This document shows, piece after piece, positions 25,889-33,534 of a DNA stretch of 64,000 nucleotides. Every line of letters starts with the position of its first letter. Positions within the stretch are counted from its first letter, which is position 1. This DNA comes from Paracoccus pantotrophus (GTDB taxonomy: Bacteria; Pseudomonadota; Alphaproteobacteria; Rhodobacterales; Rhodobacteraceae). The DNA lies in NCBI RefSeq assembly GCF_008824185.1, contig NZ_CP044423.1, positions 1 to 64,000 on the forward strand. The letters run 5' to 3'. The position numbers were made by a program, and so were the translations under genes. Under the pieces are notes generated by a model. The model was given only the letters and a program-made list of their open reading frames with translations. It was not told the origin of the DNA and did not search any database.

Positions 25889-27189
25889 GCCTCATCCTCC
25901 AGCTTGTCCCAGGCCGCGACGACATGGGATTTGAACTCCTCATAGGCCTGGTCGAAGGTCGCCCGCGCCCGGCGCCAGGTGCCGCGCGTCATCTCGCGAT
26001 AGTCGATCTCGTAGATCGAGCTGAGGAACCGGCCCGATTGCTCGACCGCGCGCGTGAGCTCGATCGGGTGCTGGGCCATGTGCTGGCCGAAGACCTGCTG
26101 GAAGGCGCCGTACATCGCCTGGTGCAGCTCGTTCGACGGCTCGTAGCGCGTCATCAGGAAGCGGATGTCGGCAAAGGCCTTGGGCAGCCTGATCTTCCCC
26201 GTGGGGAAGTTTTCGAAGCCATGCGACAGGTCTTCCAGCGCCTCGGAGAGCTGGCCGATGAAGCTGGTGGTCGAGTCGTATTCCCAATAGCCGGGGCCCG
26301 AGGGGATATAGAGCATGTCGGCGGCAAAGACCGCGTTCATCGACTGGTAGCCGATGGCCGGCGGGCAGTCGAACAGGATCAGGTCATAGGCATCGTCCGC
26401 CAGGCTGTCGAGAAAGCGCGACACCGCGCCGAAGAAGGTCCATTCCGGGTTCAGGTGCCGGTACTGGGCGCTGGCGAACTCGACGAAGGCGGCATTGGCG
26501 CAGCTCGGGATGATGTCGATGGTCGGCCAGGCGGTCGGCTTGATGAAGTCCGCCGGGCGCAGCATGCCGAGCCCCATGTCGCGGATCGAGGCCGGCAGCT
26601 TGCGCTGGGGCAGGGCGGTGCCCGACTCGGCGCCGCGGGCGGCGGCGTTCATGCGGTCGGTCTCGCGTTCCAGGTCGCGGGCCATGATGCCCCAGACGGT
26701 ATGGTCCTCGCCCACGTCGGTCAGGCCCATGGAATGGCTCAGCGTCGCCTGCGGGTCGAAATCGACGACCAGCACCCGGTAGCCGTCCAGCGCCGCGGCA
26801 TGGGCAAAGTGCAGCGCCACGGTCGACTTGCCGGCGCCGCCCTTGAAATTGGCGATGGCGGCGCGGAAGGCGCGCTTGCCCTCGGGGCGCCAGGGCATCA
26901 GCGTCTTGCGGTTGATGCGGATGCGGCGGCGCAGCTCGTTGATCTCGTCGAGCGAGAACCAGCGCTGGCGGCCATCCTCCTCGACTTCCCCGAGGGGAAG
27001 GTTCGGCTCGGCGGCGAGCTTGCCGCGGAAGGTGGACTGGTTGATGCGGAAGATCAGTTCGGACACCTCCCAGCTCGAGAAGCGGCGCAGCGTCTTCTCA
27101 TTGGCCGGGCTGAAGGTCTGGCGCCGGATCCAGCCCTGCATCTTCAAGGATTGCGCCTGCAGCTTGGCGAGGTCTTCGTGCGTATACAT
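25885..27189 (-). CDS. parA: ParA-family partition ATPase (RepA/P1 ParA-like)
   Basis: 434 residues. An N-terminal extension of about 105 residues contains a MerR-like helix-turn-helix (RRFSSWEVSELIFRINQS, then WFSLDEINELRRRI), so it can probably repress its own operon, as P1 ParA and RepA types do. The deviant Walker A is KGGAGKST (residues 116-123), with VLVVDFDPQATLS and LILFDCPPAIGYQ following. Two parS-like palindromes fall in the coding region, read as NLPLGE (residues 63-68) and NFPTGK (near 330). It is first in parAB and divergent from the initiator gene. Confidence 0.92.
   Translation of the reverse strand: MYTHEDLAKLQAQSLKMQGWIRRQTFSPANEKTLRRFSSWEVSELIFRINQSTFRGKLAAEPNLPLGEVEEDGRQRWFSLDEINELRRRIRINRKTLMPWRPEGKRAFRAAIANFKGGAGKSTVALHFAHAAALDGYRVLVVDFDPQATLSHSMGLTDVGEDHTVWGIMARDLERETDRMNAAARGAESGTALPQRKLPASIRDMGLGMLRPADFIKPTAWPTIDIIPSCANAAFVEFASAQYRHLNPEWTFFGAVSRFLDSLADDAYDLILFDCPPAIGYQSMNAVFAADMLYIPSGPGYWEYDSTTSFIGQLSEALEDLSHGFENFPTGKIRLPKAFADIRFLMTRYEPSNELHQAMYGAFQQVFGQHMAQHPIELTRAVEQSGRFLSSIYEIDYREMTRGTWRRARATFDQAYEEFKSHVVAAWDKLEDEA
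26194..26209. promoter_or_regulatory. Candidate parS palindrome 4
   Basis: CTTCCCCGTGGGGAAG, the same 16-bp palindrome with a central T, inside parA. Confidence 0.6.
26985..27000. promoter_or_regulatory. Candidate parS palindrome 5
   Basis: CTTCCCCGAGGGGAAG, the same 16-bp palindrome with a central A, near the 5' end of parA. Confidence 0.6.
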
Positions 27190-27312
27190 AGGATGCCTGT
27201 ATTTTTAGGACGCAGATTATCTTCCGTTTCGCTTTTACGCCGGATTTGCACATTTGGCAAAAGGCGTTTTAATGGAATGGTCAGGATGCGGAGATTGCGG
27301 GGTTTTCCTGCG

Positions 27313-27336
27313 TCGCCCGGCGAATCGCCCGGCGAA
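27313..27336. repeat. 12-bp tandem repeat in the origin region
   Basis: TCGCCCGGCGAA occurs twice head to tail, and TCCCGGCG follows. Each unit contains the inverted pair TCGCC/GGCGA. It may be an iteron-like protein-binding site. Confidence 0.5.
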
Positions 27337-27365
27337 TCCCGGCGCCGCAAAACCCGGAACGCTAA

Positions 27366-27436
27366 CGCGGCAATGGGGGACGGGTTGGCGCGTTGCACCC
27401 CGGATTGGGGGACAAAACCGCGGCAATGGGGGACGG
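27366..27436. repeat. 18-bp direct repeats, iteron candidates
   Basis: CGCGGCAATGGGGGACGG occurs exactly at 27366-27383 and 27419-27436, 53 bases apart (about five helical turns). A degenerate copy, CGGATTGGGGGAC, lies between them at 27401-27413. Copies on one helical face next to an initiator gene suggest initiator binding. Confidence 0.6.
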
Positions 27437-27671
27437 CCTGAATGACCCCCTATACCATTTGATACCGATTTTCTTTGATGATTTGGTCCGGGAAATCCGG
27501 CCGGCGGGGAATCGCTTGACAGAATCGGATTTCAGGACGCAAATACGAAAGGGATAACGAAAAGCGTTTCAAACGGTGCCAAACCGACGCGGTCATCCGG
27601 TCTTGCCCCGATGGGCAGGGCGAGGCGGGCAGATGGAAGGCAGCCGGGAATACCGGGGCGCAGGAGCAGAC

Positions 27672-28346
27672 ATGCAGGTGATGCGTGCCGTCGGCCGAGA
27701 GGCGGCGGCGAAGAAATATGACTTGCTCTCGGCCATGATGGCGCATGGGCTGGCCGGCGACAAGCATCGCCAGCGCCTGGTGCTGCGGCTGATGGCACTG
27801 ATCACCACCCGCTACAACTGGCAGCGCGACGAACTGACCATCGGCCAGCGCGAGATCGCCCGGCTGTGGTGCGTCGACGAACGCACCGTCAAGCGCGAGA
27901 TGGCCAAGCTGCGCGCCCTGGGCTGGATCGAGATCAAGCAGCAGGGCGCACGCGGCCGGGTGTCGGTCCTGGGCCTGAACCTGGAGCGTATCCTGTTGGA
28001 TACAAAGCCGGAATGGCCGAATATCGGCCCGGATTTCGTCGAGCGGGTCGGCGGCAAGCGCGCCGAGCCGACGAGCAATGTCGTGCCGCTGCACCGGCCC
28101 GAGCCGATGCCGGCCGAGGGGCTGTGGGCCGAGGCGCGCGCCCGGCTGGCCGAGGAGGATCCGGCGCTGTTCGACGCCTGGTTCGCCGGGCTGATCGAGG
28201 CCGAGCGCAGCGAAAGCTGCCTGACGCTGTTCGCGCCCAGCCGCTTTCACGCCAATTACGTCCAGACGCATCTGCTGGAGCGGCTGCGCATCGCCGTGCA
28301 ACGCTGCGACGGGCGCGTCGGCAAGCTGCGCATCCTGGGCCCGTGA
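27672..28346 (+). CDS. Replication initiator with DnaA domain-I-like C-terminus
   Basis: 224 residues from an ATG with AGGAG five bases upstream; an upstream in-frame start adds 32 unconvincing residues. Residues 35-105 look like a replication-protein winged helix (ELTIGQREIARLWCVDERTV, KREMAKLRALGWIEIK). Residues 151-210 align by eye with DnaA domain I: LWAEARARL, FDAWFAGLIEAE, LTLFAPSRFHANYV. No AAA+ ATPase or DnaA domain IV is present. Rhodobacterales plasmids and chromids with 'DnaA-like' replicases next to parAB are known, and this gene fits that class. It is divergent from parA across the repeat-bearing region. Confidence 0.78.
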   Translation: MQVMRAVGREAAAKKYDLLSAMMAHGLAGDKHRQRLVLRLMALITTRYNWQRDELTIGQREIARLWCVDERTVKREMAKLRALGWIEIKQQGARGRVSVLGLNLERILLDTKPEWPNIGPDFVERVGGKRAEPTSNVVPLHRPEPMPAEGLWAEARARLAEEDPALFDAWFAGLIEAERSESCLTLFAPSRFHANYVQTHLLERLRIAVQRCDGRVGKLRILGP

Positions 28347-28427
28347 AGGCGCGGGCGCAGCAAGCGGGCTGTCAGCCCGGCCCTGCTATTGCGGCGGCGC
28401 GAAAACGCAAATGCAGGAGAAAGAATC

Positions 28428-28685
28428 ATGCGCCCGTCGCTGGGCGCCGCGGCCCTGATCACCCTGGCCTGTCCCGTCGCCGCGCTTGCCGATCGCCCTG
28501 TGCCGCGGGCGGACTGGCGCCCCGTCGAGGGGCTGGAGGCCCGGCTGAAGGGGCAGGGCTGGCCGGTCCATAATGTCGCCGTCGAGGACGGCTGCTATGA
28601 GGTGCATGGCAAGGACGAAACCGGCCGCCGGGTCGAGGTGCCGTTCCATCCCGCCAGCCTGGCAGAGCTGGGCATGGATGACTGA
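28428..28685 (+). CDS. Small secreted PepSY-like protein
   Basis: 85 residues. A signal peptide is evident (MRPSLGAAALITLACPVAALA, cut near ALA-DRP). The mature part, EGLEARLKGQGWPVHNVAVE then CYEVHGKDETGRRVEV, has the shape of short PepSY domains found in periplasmic proteins. The function is unknown. It sits alone between the initiator gene and the biotin operon. AGGAGA precedes the ATG at a slightly long distance. Confidence 0.72.
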   Translation: MRPSLGAAALITLACPVAALADRPVPRADWRPVEGLEARLKGQGWPVHNVAVEDGCYEVHGKDETGRRVEVPFHPASLAELGMDD

Positions 28686-28763
28686 ACCGGCTTCCGGATC
28701 GGGGGGGCAGGCGCAAGCCGTTGAAAGGTCAATATTTTCTTGCCACCATCCCGGCCCGATAAA

Positions 28764-28773
28764 TAATAGATAA
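28764..28773. promoter_or_regulatory. BioR box 1 upstream of bioB
   Basis: TAATAGATAA, nine of ten bases matching the BioR consensus TTATAGATAA. A possible -35 (TTGCCA, 28740-28745) places the -10 region on this box, which would suit repression. The -10 itself is weak. Confidence 0.65.
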
Positions 28774-28805
28774 TATATCCAGATTAACAGGGCGCGATTC
28801 CGGTT

Positions 28806-28815
28806 TTATAGATAC
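28806..28815. promoter_or_regulatory. BioR box 2 upstream of bioB
   Basis: TTATAGATAC, nine of ten bases matching the BioR consensus, 29 bases before the bioB start. The spacing from box 1 is 42 bases, four helical turns. Confidence 0.68.
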
Positions 28816-28844
28816 TCCCCGATTCAAGGCTCAGGGAGGTATCC

Positions 28845-29807
28845 ATGCCCCAGCAATCGCGCCGCGCCGCCGAGATCTATCGCCAGCCTCTGATGGACCT
28901 GCTGTTCCAGGCCCAGACCGTGCATCGGGCGCATTTCGACCCGAATGTCGTGCAATGCTCGAAGCTTCTGTCGATCAAGACCGGCGGCTGCCCCGAGGAT
29001 TGCGCCTATTGCTCGCAATCGGCGCGCAACGGCTCGGAACTCTCGGCCTCGAAGCTGATGGAGGTCGAGCGGGTGCTGGCCGAGGCCCGGCGCGCCAAGG
29101 AAGCGGGGGCGACGCGCTATTGCATGGGCGCGGCCTGGCGGTCGCCCAAGGAACGCGACATGCCGGCGGTGCTGGCAATGATCCGCGGCGTCAAGGCGCT
29201 GGGGATGGAGACCTGCATGACGCTGGGCATGCTGGACGCGGACCAGGCGCTGCGGCTGAAGGACGCGGGGCTGGATTATTACAACCACAATATCGACACC
29301 TCGGAACGCTATTATTCCGAGATCATCACCACGCGCAGCTTCCAGGACCGGCTGGACACGCTGGAGCGGGTGCAGGCGGCGGGCATCCATGTCTGCGCCG
29401 GCGGCATCGTCGGCATGGGCGAGACCGAGGCGGACCGCATTTCCATGCTGGAGACGCTGGCCGGGCTGGAGGTGCCGCCGCAATCGGTGCCGATCAACAT
29501 GCTGATGCCGATGGCGGGCACGCCGCTGGCCGATGTGCCCAAGCTGGACCCGATCGAGATGGTGCGCACCATCGCCACGGCGCGCATCCTGATGCCGACA
29601 TCCCATGTGCGGCTGTCGGCCGGCCGGTCCGAGATGAGCGACGAGATGCAGGCGATGTGCTTTTTCGCCGGCGCCAATTCGATCTTCGTCGGCGATGTGC
29701 TGCTGACCGCCGGAAACCCGGGCGAGGACAAGGATGCGCGGCTGTTCGCCAGGCTGGGGCTGCGGGCCGAGGTGCCGGAGGCGTCGCGGGAGGGCTGCGC
29801 GGCATGA
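28845..29807 (+). CDS. bioB: Biotin synthase
   Basis: 320 residues. The radical-SAM cysteines are CPEDCAYC (Cys49, Cys53, Cys56), followed by RYCMGAAWR and YNHNIDTS, all diagnostic. It inserts sulfur into dethiobiotin, the last step of biotin synthesis. The start has AGGGAGG about seven bases upstream. It is the first gene of the bio operon; its stop overlaps bioF as ATGA. Confidence 0.98.
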   Translation: MPQQSRRAAEIYRQPLMDLLFQAQTVHRAHFDPNVVQCSKLLSIKTGGCPEDCAYCSQSARNGSELSASKLMEVERVLAEARRAKEAGATRYCMGAAWRSPKERDMPAVLAMIRGVKALGMETCMTLGMLDADQALRLKDAGLDYYNHNIDTSERYYSEIITTRSFQDRLDTLERVQAAGIHVCAGGIVGMGETEADRISMLETLAGLEVPPQSVPINMLMPMAGTPLADVPKLDPIEMVRTIATARILMPTSHVRLSAGRSEMSDEMQAMCFFAGANSIFVGDVLLTAGNPGEDKDARLFARLGLRAEVPEASREGCAA

Positions 29808-30925
29808 GCTTTTCCCGGCACGGGGCGGCGCTGGAGGCCTTGGTGCGGCGCGGGCGGCTGCGCCGGGTGGCGCCGGCGGCGGGGCTGGACTTCGCCTCGA
29901 ACGACTATCTGGGGCTGGCGGGGTCGGCACTGCTGGCGCGGTCGGCGCGGGATGCGCTGGCGCGCGGCGTGCCGGTGGGCGCCGGGGGGTCGCGGCTGCT
30001 GCGCGGCAACCATGCCGAGCATCAGGCGCTGGAGGCCGAGGCGGCGGATTTCTTCGGCGCCGAGGCGTGCCTTTACATGGGCGGCGGCTTCCAGGCCAAC
30101 CAGGCGATCTTTTCGGCGCTGCCGATGCAGGGCGACCTGGTGCTCCATGACGCGCTGGTCCATGCCAGCGCGCATGAGGGGATGCGGCTGGGCCGGGCGG
30201 AATGCCGCGGCTTTGCCCATAACGATGCCGGCGACGCGGCGCGGGTGATCGCCGAGTGGCGCGATGCGGGCGGCCGCGGCCGGGCCTGGATCGCGGTCGA
30301 AAGCGTCTATTCGATGGAGGGCGACCTGGCGCCCTTGCCGGCTTTGGCCGCGCTGGCCGCGCGCGAGGACGCAGTGCTGGTGGTCGACGAGGCGCATGCC
30401 ACCGGCGTTTTCGGCCCGCAGGGCAGGGGGCTGGCGCATGGGCTGGGCTGCGCGCTGGTGAGCCTGCATACCGGCGGCAAGGGGCTGGGCGGCTCGGGCG
30501 CGCTGGTCTGCGCCGACCGGGTGCTGGTCGAGACCTTGGTGAACAAGGCGCGGCCCTTCATCTATGCCACCGCGCCCTCGCCTTTGTCGGCGGCGGTGCT
30601 GCGCGCGGCCTTGCGGGCGCTGGCGGAGGTGCCGGCGCTGGTCGCGGGCGCGCGGGCGCGCATGGCGCTGGCGGCCGAGGCGGCGCGGGGTTGCGGCATC
30701 GCGGTGCAGAGCCAGATCGTGCCGGTGATCGTCGGCGACGACCGGCGGGCTTTGGCGCTGGCCGGGGCCTTGCAGGCGCAGGGCTTCGACATCCGCGCCA
30801 TCCGGCCGCCGACCGTGCCGAAGGGGACGGCGCGGCTGCGCCTGTCCGTCACCGGCAATGTCGGGGCGGAGGATATCGCGGCGCTGTTTGCGGCCATCGC
30901 GGCGCTGGAAAGGGCGGCGGCATGA
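29804..30925 (+). CDS. bioF: 8-amino-7-oxononanoate synthase
   Basis: 373 residues of the PLP-dependent alpha-oxoamine synthase family. Diagnostic parts are FASNDYLGLAG, GGSRLLRGNHAEHQALE, VVDEAHATGVFGP and the PLP lysine in LHTGGKGLGGSG (Lys226). It condenses pimeloyl-ACP with alanine. It is coupled to bioB and bioD by ATGA overlaps, which fixes the start and rules out the longer upstream frame. Confidence 0.97.
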   Translation: MSFSRHGAALEALVRRGRLRRVAPAAGLDFASNDYLGLAGSALLARSARDALARGVPVGAGGSRLLRGNHAEHQALEAEAADFFGAEACLYMGGGFQANQAIFSALPMQGDLVLHDALVHASAHEGMRLGRAECRGFAHNDAGDAARVIAEWRDAGGRGRAWIAVESVYSMEGDLAPLPALAALAAREDAVLVVDEAHATGVFGPQGRGLAHGLGCALVSLHTGGKGLGGSGALVCADRVLVETLVNKARPFIYATAPSPLSAAVLRAALRALAEVPALVAGARARMALAAEAARGCGIAVQSQIVPVIVGDDRRALALAGALQAQGFDIRAIRPPTVPKGTARLRLSVTGNVGAEDIAALFAAIAALERAAA

Positions 30926-31539
30926 GCGCGGTGGTGGTCGCCGGCACCGATACCGGCATCGGCAAGACCGTGTTCAGCGCCGGGCTGACCCGCGCGCTGG
31001 GCGCGAGCTATTGGAAGCCGGTGCAGGCCGGGCTGGAGGAGGAGACCGACAGCGAGATCGTGGCGCGGCTTTCCGGCCGTCCGGTGCTGCCCGAGGCCTA
31101 TCGGCTGCGCCTGCCGGCCTCGCCGCATCTGGCGGCCGAGCGCGAGGGGGTCGCGATCGACCCGGTGCGGCTGGCCTTGCCCCCGGTGGCCCCGCTGGTG
31201 GTCGAGGCGGCGGGCGGGCTGATGGTGCCGCTGACCCGGCGCCTGCTTTACCTGCAGGTGATCGCCGGCTGGGGCGCGCCGGTGGTGCTGTGCTGCCGCA
31301 CCGCCTTGGGCACCATCAACCATTCCCTGCTGTCGCTGACGGCGCTGCGGGCGGCGGGCTGCCGGGTGGCGGGCGTGGCCTTCATCGGCGCGGAGGCCGA
31401 GGACAGCCGCCGGGTGATCTGCGAGATCGGCGCGGTGCGCGACCTGGGCCGGCTGCCGCTGCTGGAGCAGGTGACGGCCGAGGCGCTGGCCGATGCCTTT
31501 GCCGGCATCGACGTGGCGGCAATCCGGGGGGTGCTGTGA
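30922..31539 (+). CDS. bioD: Dethiobiotin synthetase
   Basis: 205 residues with the P-loop GTDTGIGKT (residues 8-16) right at the N-terminus and KPVQAGLEEETDSE following, as in BioD. It closes the ureido ring of 7,8-diaminononanoate using ATP and CO2. It overlaps bioF as ATGA; its stop abuts the bioA start as TGATG. Confidence 0.96.
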   Translation: MSAVVVAGTDTGIGKTVFSAGLTRALGASYWKPVQAGLEEETDSEIVARLSGRPVLPEAYRLRLPASPHLAAEREGVAIDPVRLALPPVAPLVVEAAGGLMVPLTRRLLYLQVIAGWGAPVVLCCRTALGTINHSLLSLTALRAAGCRVAGVAFIGAEAEDSRRVICEIGAVRDLGRLPLLEQVTAEALADAFAGIDVAAIRGVL

Positions 31540-32822
31540 TGCGGGATCTGGCGTTCGACCGGCGGCACCTGTGGCATCCCTATGGCTCGATGCGCGCGCC
31601 GGGGCCGGTGCATGAGGTCGCGGCGGCCGAGGGGGTCTGGCTTACGCTGGCGGATGGGGCGCGGATGATCGACGCCATGTCCTCCTGGTGGGCGGCGGCG
31701 CATGGCCATCGCCACCCGCGGCTGGTCGCGGCGATGCAGGCGCAGCTGGAGCGCCTGCCGCATGTGATGTTCGGCGGGCTGACGCATGGGCCGGCCGTCG
31801 GGCTGGCGCGGCGGCTGGTCGCGATGCTGCCGGCGGGGCTGGATCGGATCTTTTACAGCGACAGCGGCTCGGTCGCGGTCGAGGTGGCGCTGAAGATGGC
31901 GGTGCAGGCCCAGGCCGGGCTGGGGCAGGCGGGGCGGACGGGTTTCGCCAGCGCCCGCGGCGGCTATTACGGCGATACCTGGAAGGCGATGAGCCTCTGC
32001 GATCCCGAAACCGGGATGCATGCCCATTTCGGCGCCGCCTTGCAGGTGCAGCATTTCGTGCCGCGCCCGCCCATTCCCTTCGGTGCGGAATGGGACGAGG
32101 ATCCGGCGCGGAACGGGCTTGCCGCGGTCGAGGCGCTGTTTGCCGAGAAGGCGCATGAGATCGCCGGCTTCATCGTCGAGCCGGTGGTGCAGGGCGCGGG
32201 CGGCATGTGGTTCTATCACCCGCGCTGGCTGGAGGGGCTGCGCGCGCTGTGCGACCGGCATGGCGTGCTGCTGATCCTGGACGAGATCGCCACCGGATTC
32301 GGCCGCACCGGCACGCTGTTCGCCATGCAGCGCGCCGGGGTGGTGCCGGATATCCTGTGCCTCGGCAAGGCGCTGACCGGCGGCATGATGAGCTTTGCCG
32401 CCACCGTCGCGTCAGGCCGGGTGGCCGAGGCGATTGCGGAGGGGCCGGCGCCGGTGCTGATGCACGGGCCGACCTTCATGGGCAATCCGCTGGCCTGCGC
32501 CGCGGCCTGCGCGAGCCTGGACCTGCTGGCCGAGGGCGGCTGGCAGGGGCAGGTCGCGGGGATCGAGGCGGGGCTGCGCCGCGGCCTTGCCCCGGCGCGC
32601 GGGTTGCCCGGCGTGCGCGATGTGCGGGTGCTGGGCGCCATCGGGGTGATCGAATTGCGCGAGCCCGTCGATATGGCGCGCGCGCATGGCTTTTGCCGCG
32701 ACAGCGGGGTGTGGCTGCGGCCCTTCGGGCGGCTGCTTTACTGCATGCCGCCCTTTGTCGCGGCGCCGGACGAGGTGGCGCGCATCTGCGCCGCCATGGT
32801 CGAGATCGCGGGCTGGCCATGA
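31539..32822 (+). CDS. bioA: Adenosylmethionine-8-amino-7-oxononanoate aminotransferase
   Basis: 427 residues of the class-III aminotransferase family. The N-terminus HLWHPYGSM and the segment DAMSSWWAAAHGHRHP are BioA signatures. Cofactor residues are LILDEIATGFGRTG (Asp248) and the PLP lysine in LCLGKALTGG (Lys277). It uses S-adenosylmethionine as amino donor. The stop overlaps bioG as ATGA. Confidence 0.97.
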   Translation: MRDLAFDRRHLWHPYGSMRAPGPVHEVAAAEGVWLTLADGARMIDAMSSWWAAAHGHRHPRLVAAMQAQLERLPHVMFGGLTHGPAVGLARRLVAMLPAGLDRIFYSDSGSVAVEVALKMAVQAQAGLGQAGRTGFASARGGYYGDTWKAMSLCDPETGMHAHFGAALQVQHFVPRPPIPFGAEWDEDPARNGLAAVEALFAEKAHEIAGFIVEPVVQGAGGMWFYHPRWLEGLRALCDRHGVLLILDEIATGFGRTGTLFAMQRAGVVPDILCLGKALTGGMMSFAATVASGRVAEAIAEGPAPVLMHGPTFMGNPLACAAACASLDLLAEGGWQGQVAGIEAGLRRGLAPARGLPGVRDVRVLGAIGVIELREPVDMARAHGFCRDSGVWLRPFGRLLYCMPPFVAAPDEVARICAAMVEIAGWP

Positions 32823-33427
32823 GGGCGGAATGGCTGAAGCGCGCGGGCGCCGAGGAACTGATCGTGGTGCTGACCGGCTGGGCGGTGGGGCCCGAGCCGT
32901 TCCGGCACCTGGCCGGTCCGGCCGATGTGCTGGTGCTGTCGGATTACCGCGACCTGACACCGCCGGACTGGCCGCGGGGCTATGCGGCGATGGACCTGGT
33001 CGCCTGGTCCTTTGGCGTGGCGGCGGCCTGCCGGCTGCCGGGGCTGGACCTGTTCCGCCGCAAGGTGGCGGCCTGCGGCTCATGGGCGCCCTGCGACGAC
33101 GATCTGGGCATCCCGCGGGACGTGGTGCGGGCCACGGCCGAGAACCTGTCGCCGGCCGCGCTGCGGCAATTCGGTCGGCGGGCGGGCTGCGCCGTCGCCG
33201 CGGGCGCCGATCCCGCCGCGCTGCGCGAGGAATTGCAGGCGGTGATGGGCTGGGATGCCGGGCAGGTGCCGGGCTTCGACCGCATCTGGCTGGGCGCGGC
33301 CGACCGCATCTTTGCGCTGAGGAACCTGCGCCGCGCCTGGCAGGGCTGGCCGGTCGAGATGCGGGTGCTGGATCGCGGGCACAATCCCTTTGCGCAATGG
33401 CGCGACTGGGCCGAGGTGCTGGCATGA
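32819..33427 (+). CDS. bioG: Pimeloyl-ACP methyl ester esterase BioG
   Basis: 202 residues of the DUF452/BioG alpha/beta hydrolase family. The nucleophile is the serine in LVAWSFGVAAA (Ser64) and the end has LDRGHNPFAQW with the likely catalytic histidine. It frees pimeloyl-ACP from its methyl ester, ending the BioC-initiated route, and replaces BioH. It is coupled by ATGA to bioA and to a 36-codon ORF downstream. Confidence 0.92.
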   Translation: MRAEWLKRAGAEELIVVLTGWAVGPEPFRHLAGPADVLVLSDYRDLTPPDWPRGYAAMDLVAWSFGVAAACRLPGLDLFRRKVAACGSWAPCDDDLGIPRDVVRATAENLSPAALRQFGRRAGCAVAAGADPAALREELQAVMGWDAGQVPGFDRIWLGAADRIFALRNLRRAWQGWPVEMRVLDRGHNPFAQWRDWAEVLA

Positions 33428-33534
33428 GCCGGGCATCGGCATTCGCGCTGGCCGGGGGGCATGGGTGCGGCCCGAAAGGCGCGGGCCGGGGGAAGCCCTT
33501 GCCCTGCCGCCCCATGCCGGGGGCCGGGGCATGA
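33424..33534 (+). CDS. 36-codon ORF linking bioG and bioC
   Basis: A small ORF (MSRASAFALAGGHGCGPKG at the start, PMPGAGA at the end) whose ATG overlaps the bioG stop and whose stop overlaps the bioC start, both as ATGA. I know no homologue. It may exist only to carry ribosomes from bioG to bioC, or encode a tiny protein. The coupling at both ends matches every other junction of this operon after bioD. The alternative is a chance open frame in a GC-rich gap. Confidence 0.45.
   Translation: MSRASAFALAGGHGCGPKGAGRGKPLPCRPMPGAGA

Larger units (their letters stand above)
27190..27671. other. Probable replication origin / divergent control region
   Basis: 482 bases without a supported gene between divergent parA and the initiator gene, lower in GC than the flanks (runs such as TGTATTTTTAGG and TTTTCTTTGATG). 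It holds an 18-base direct repeat, a 12-base tandem repeat, and two related sites TTTAGGACGCAGAT (27204-27217) and TTTCAGGACGCAAAT (27530-27544) near its two ends. Gene direction and base skew change around it. I found no consensus DnaA box. The origin assignment is an inference from context. Confidence 0.6.

Noticed and set aside
27576..27671. Longer initiator protein starting at 27576
   Set aside because: Weak ribosome site and low-complexity residues; AGGAG five bases before ATG 27672 is far better.
24779..28346. repABC replication system
   Set aside because: No RepC-type initiator; the initiator is divergent from parAB, has a DnaA domain-I-like end, and the palindromes differ from repABC centromere sites.
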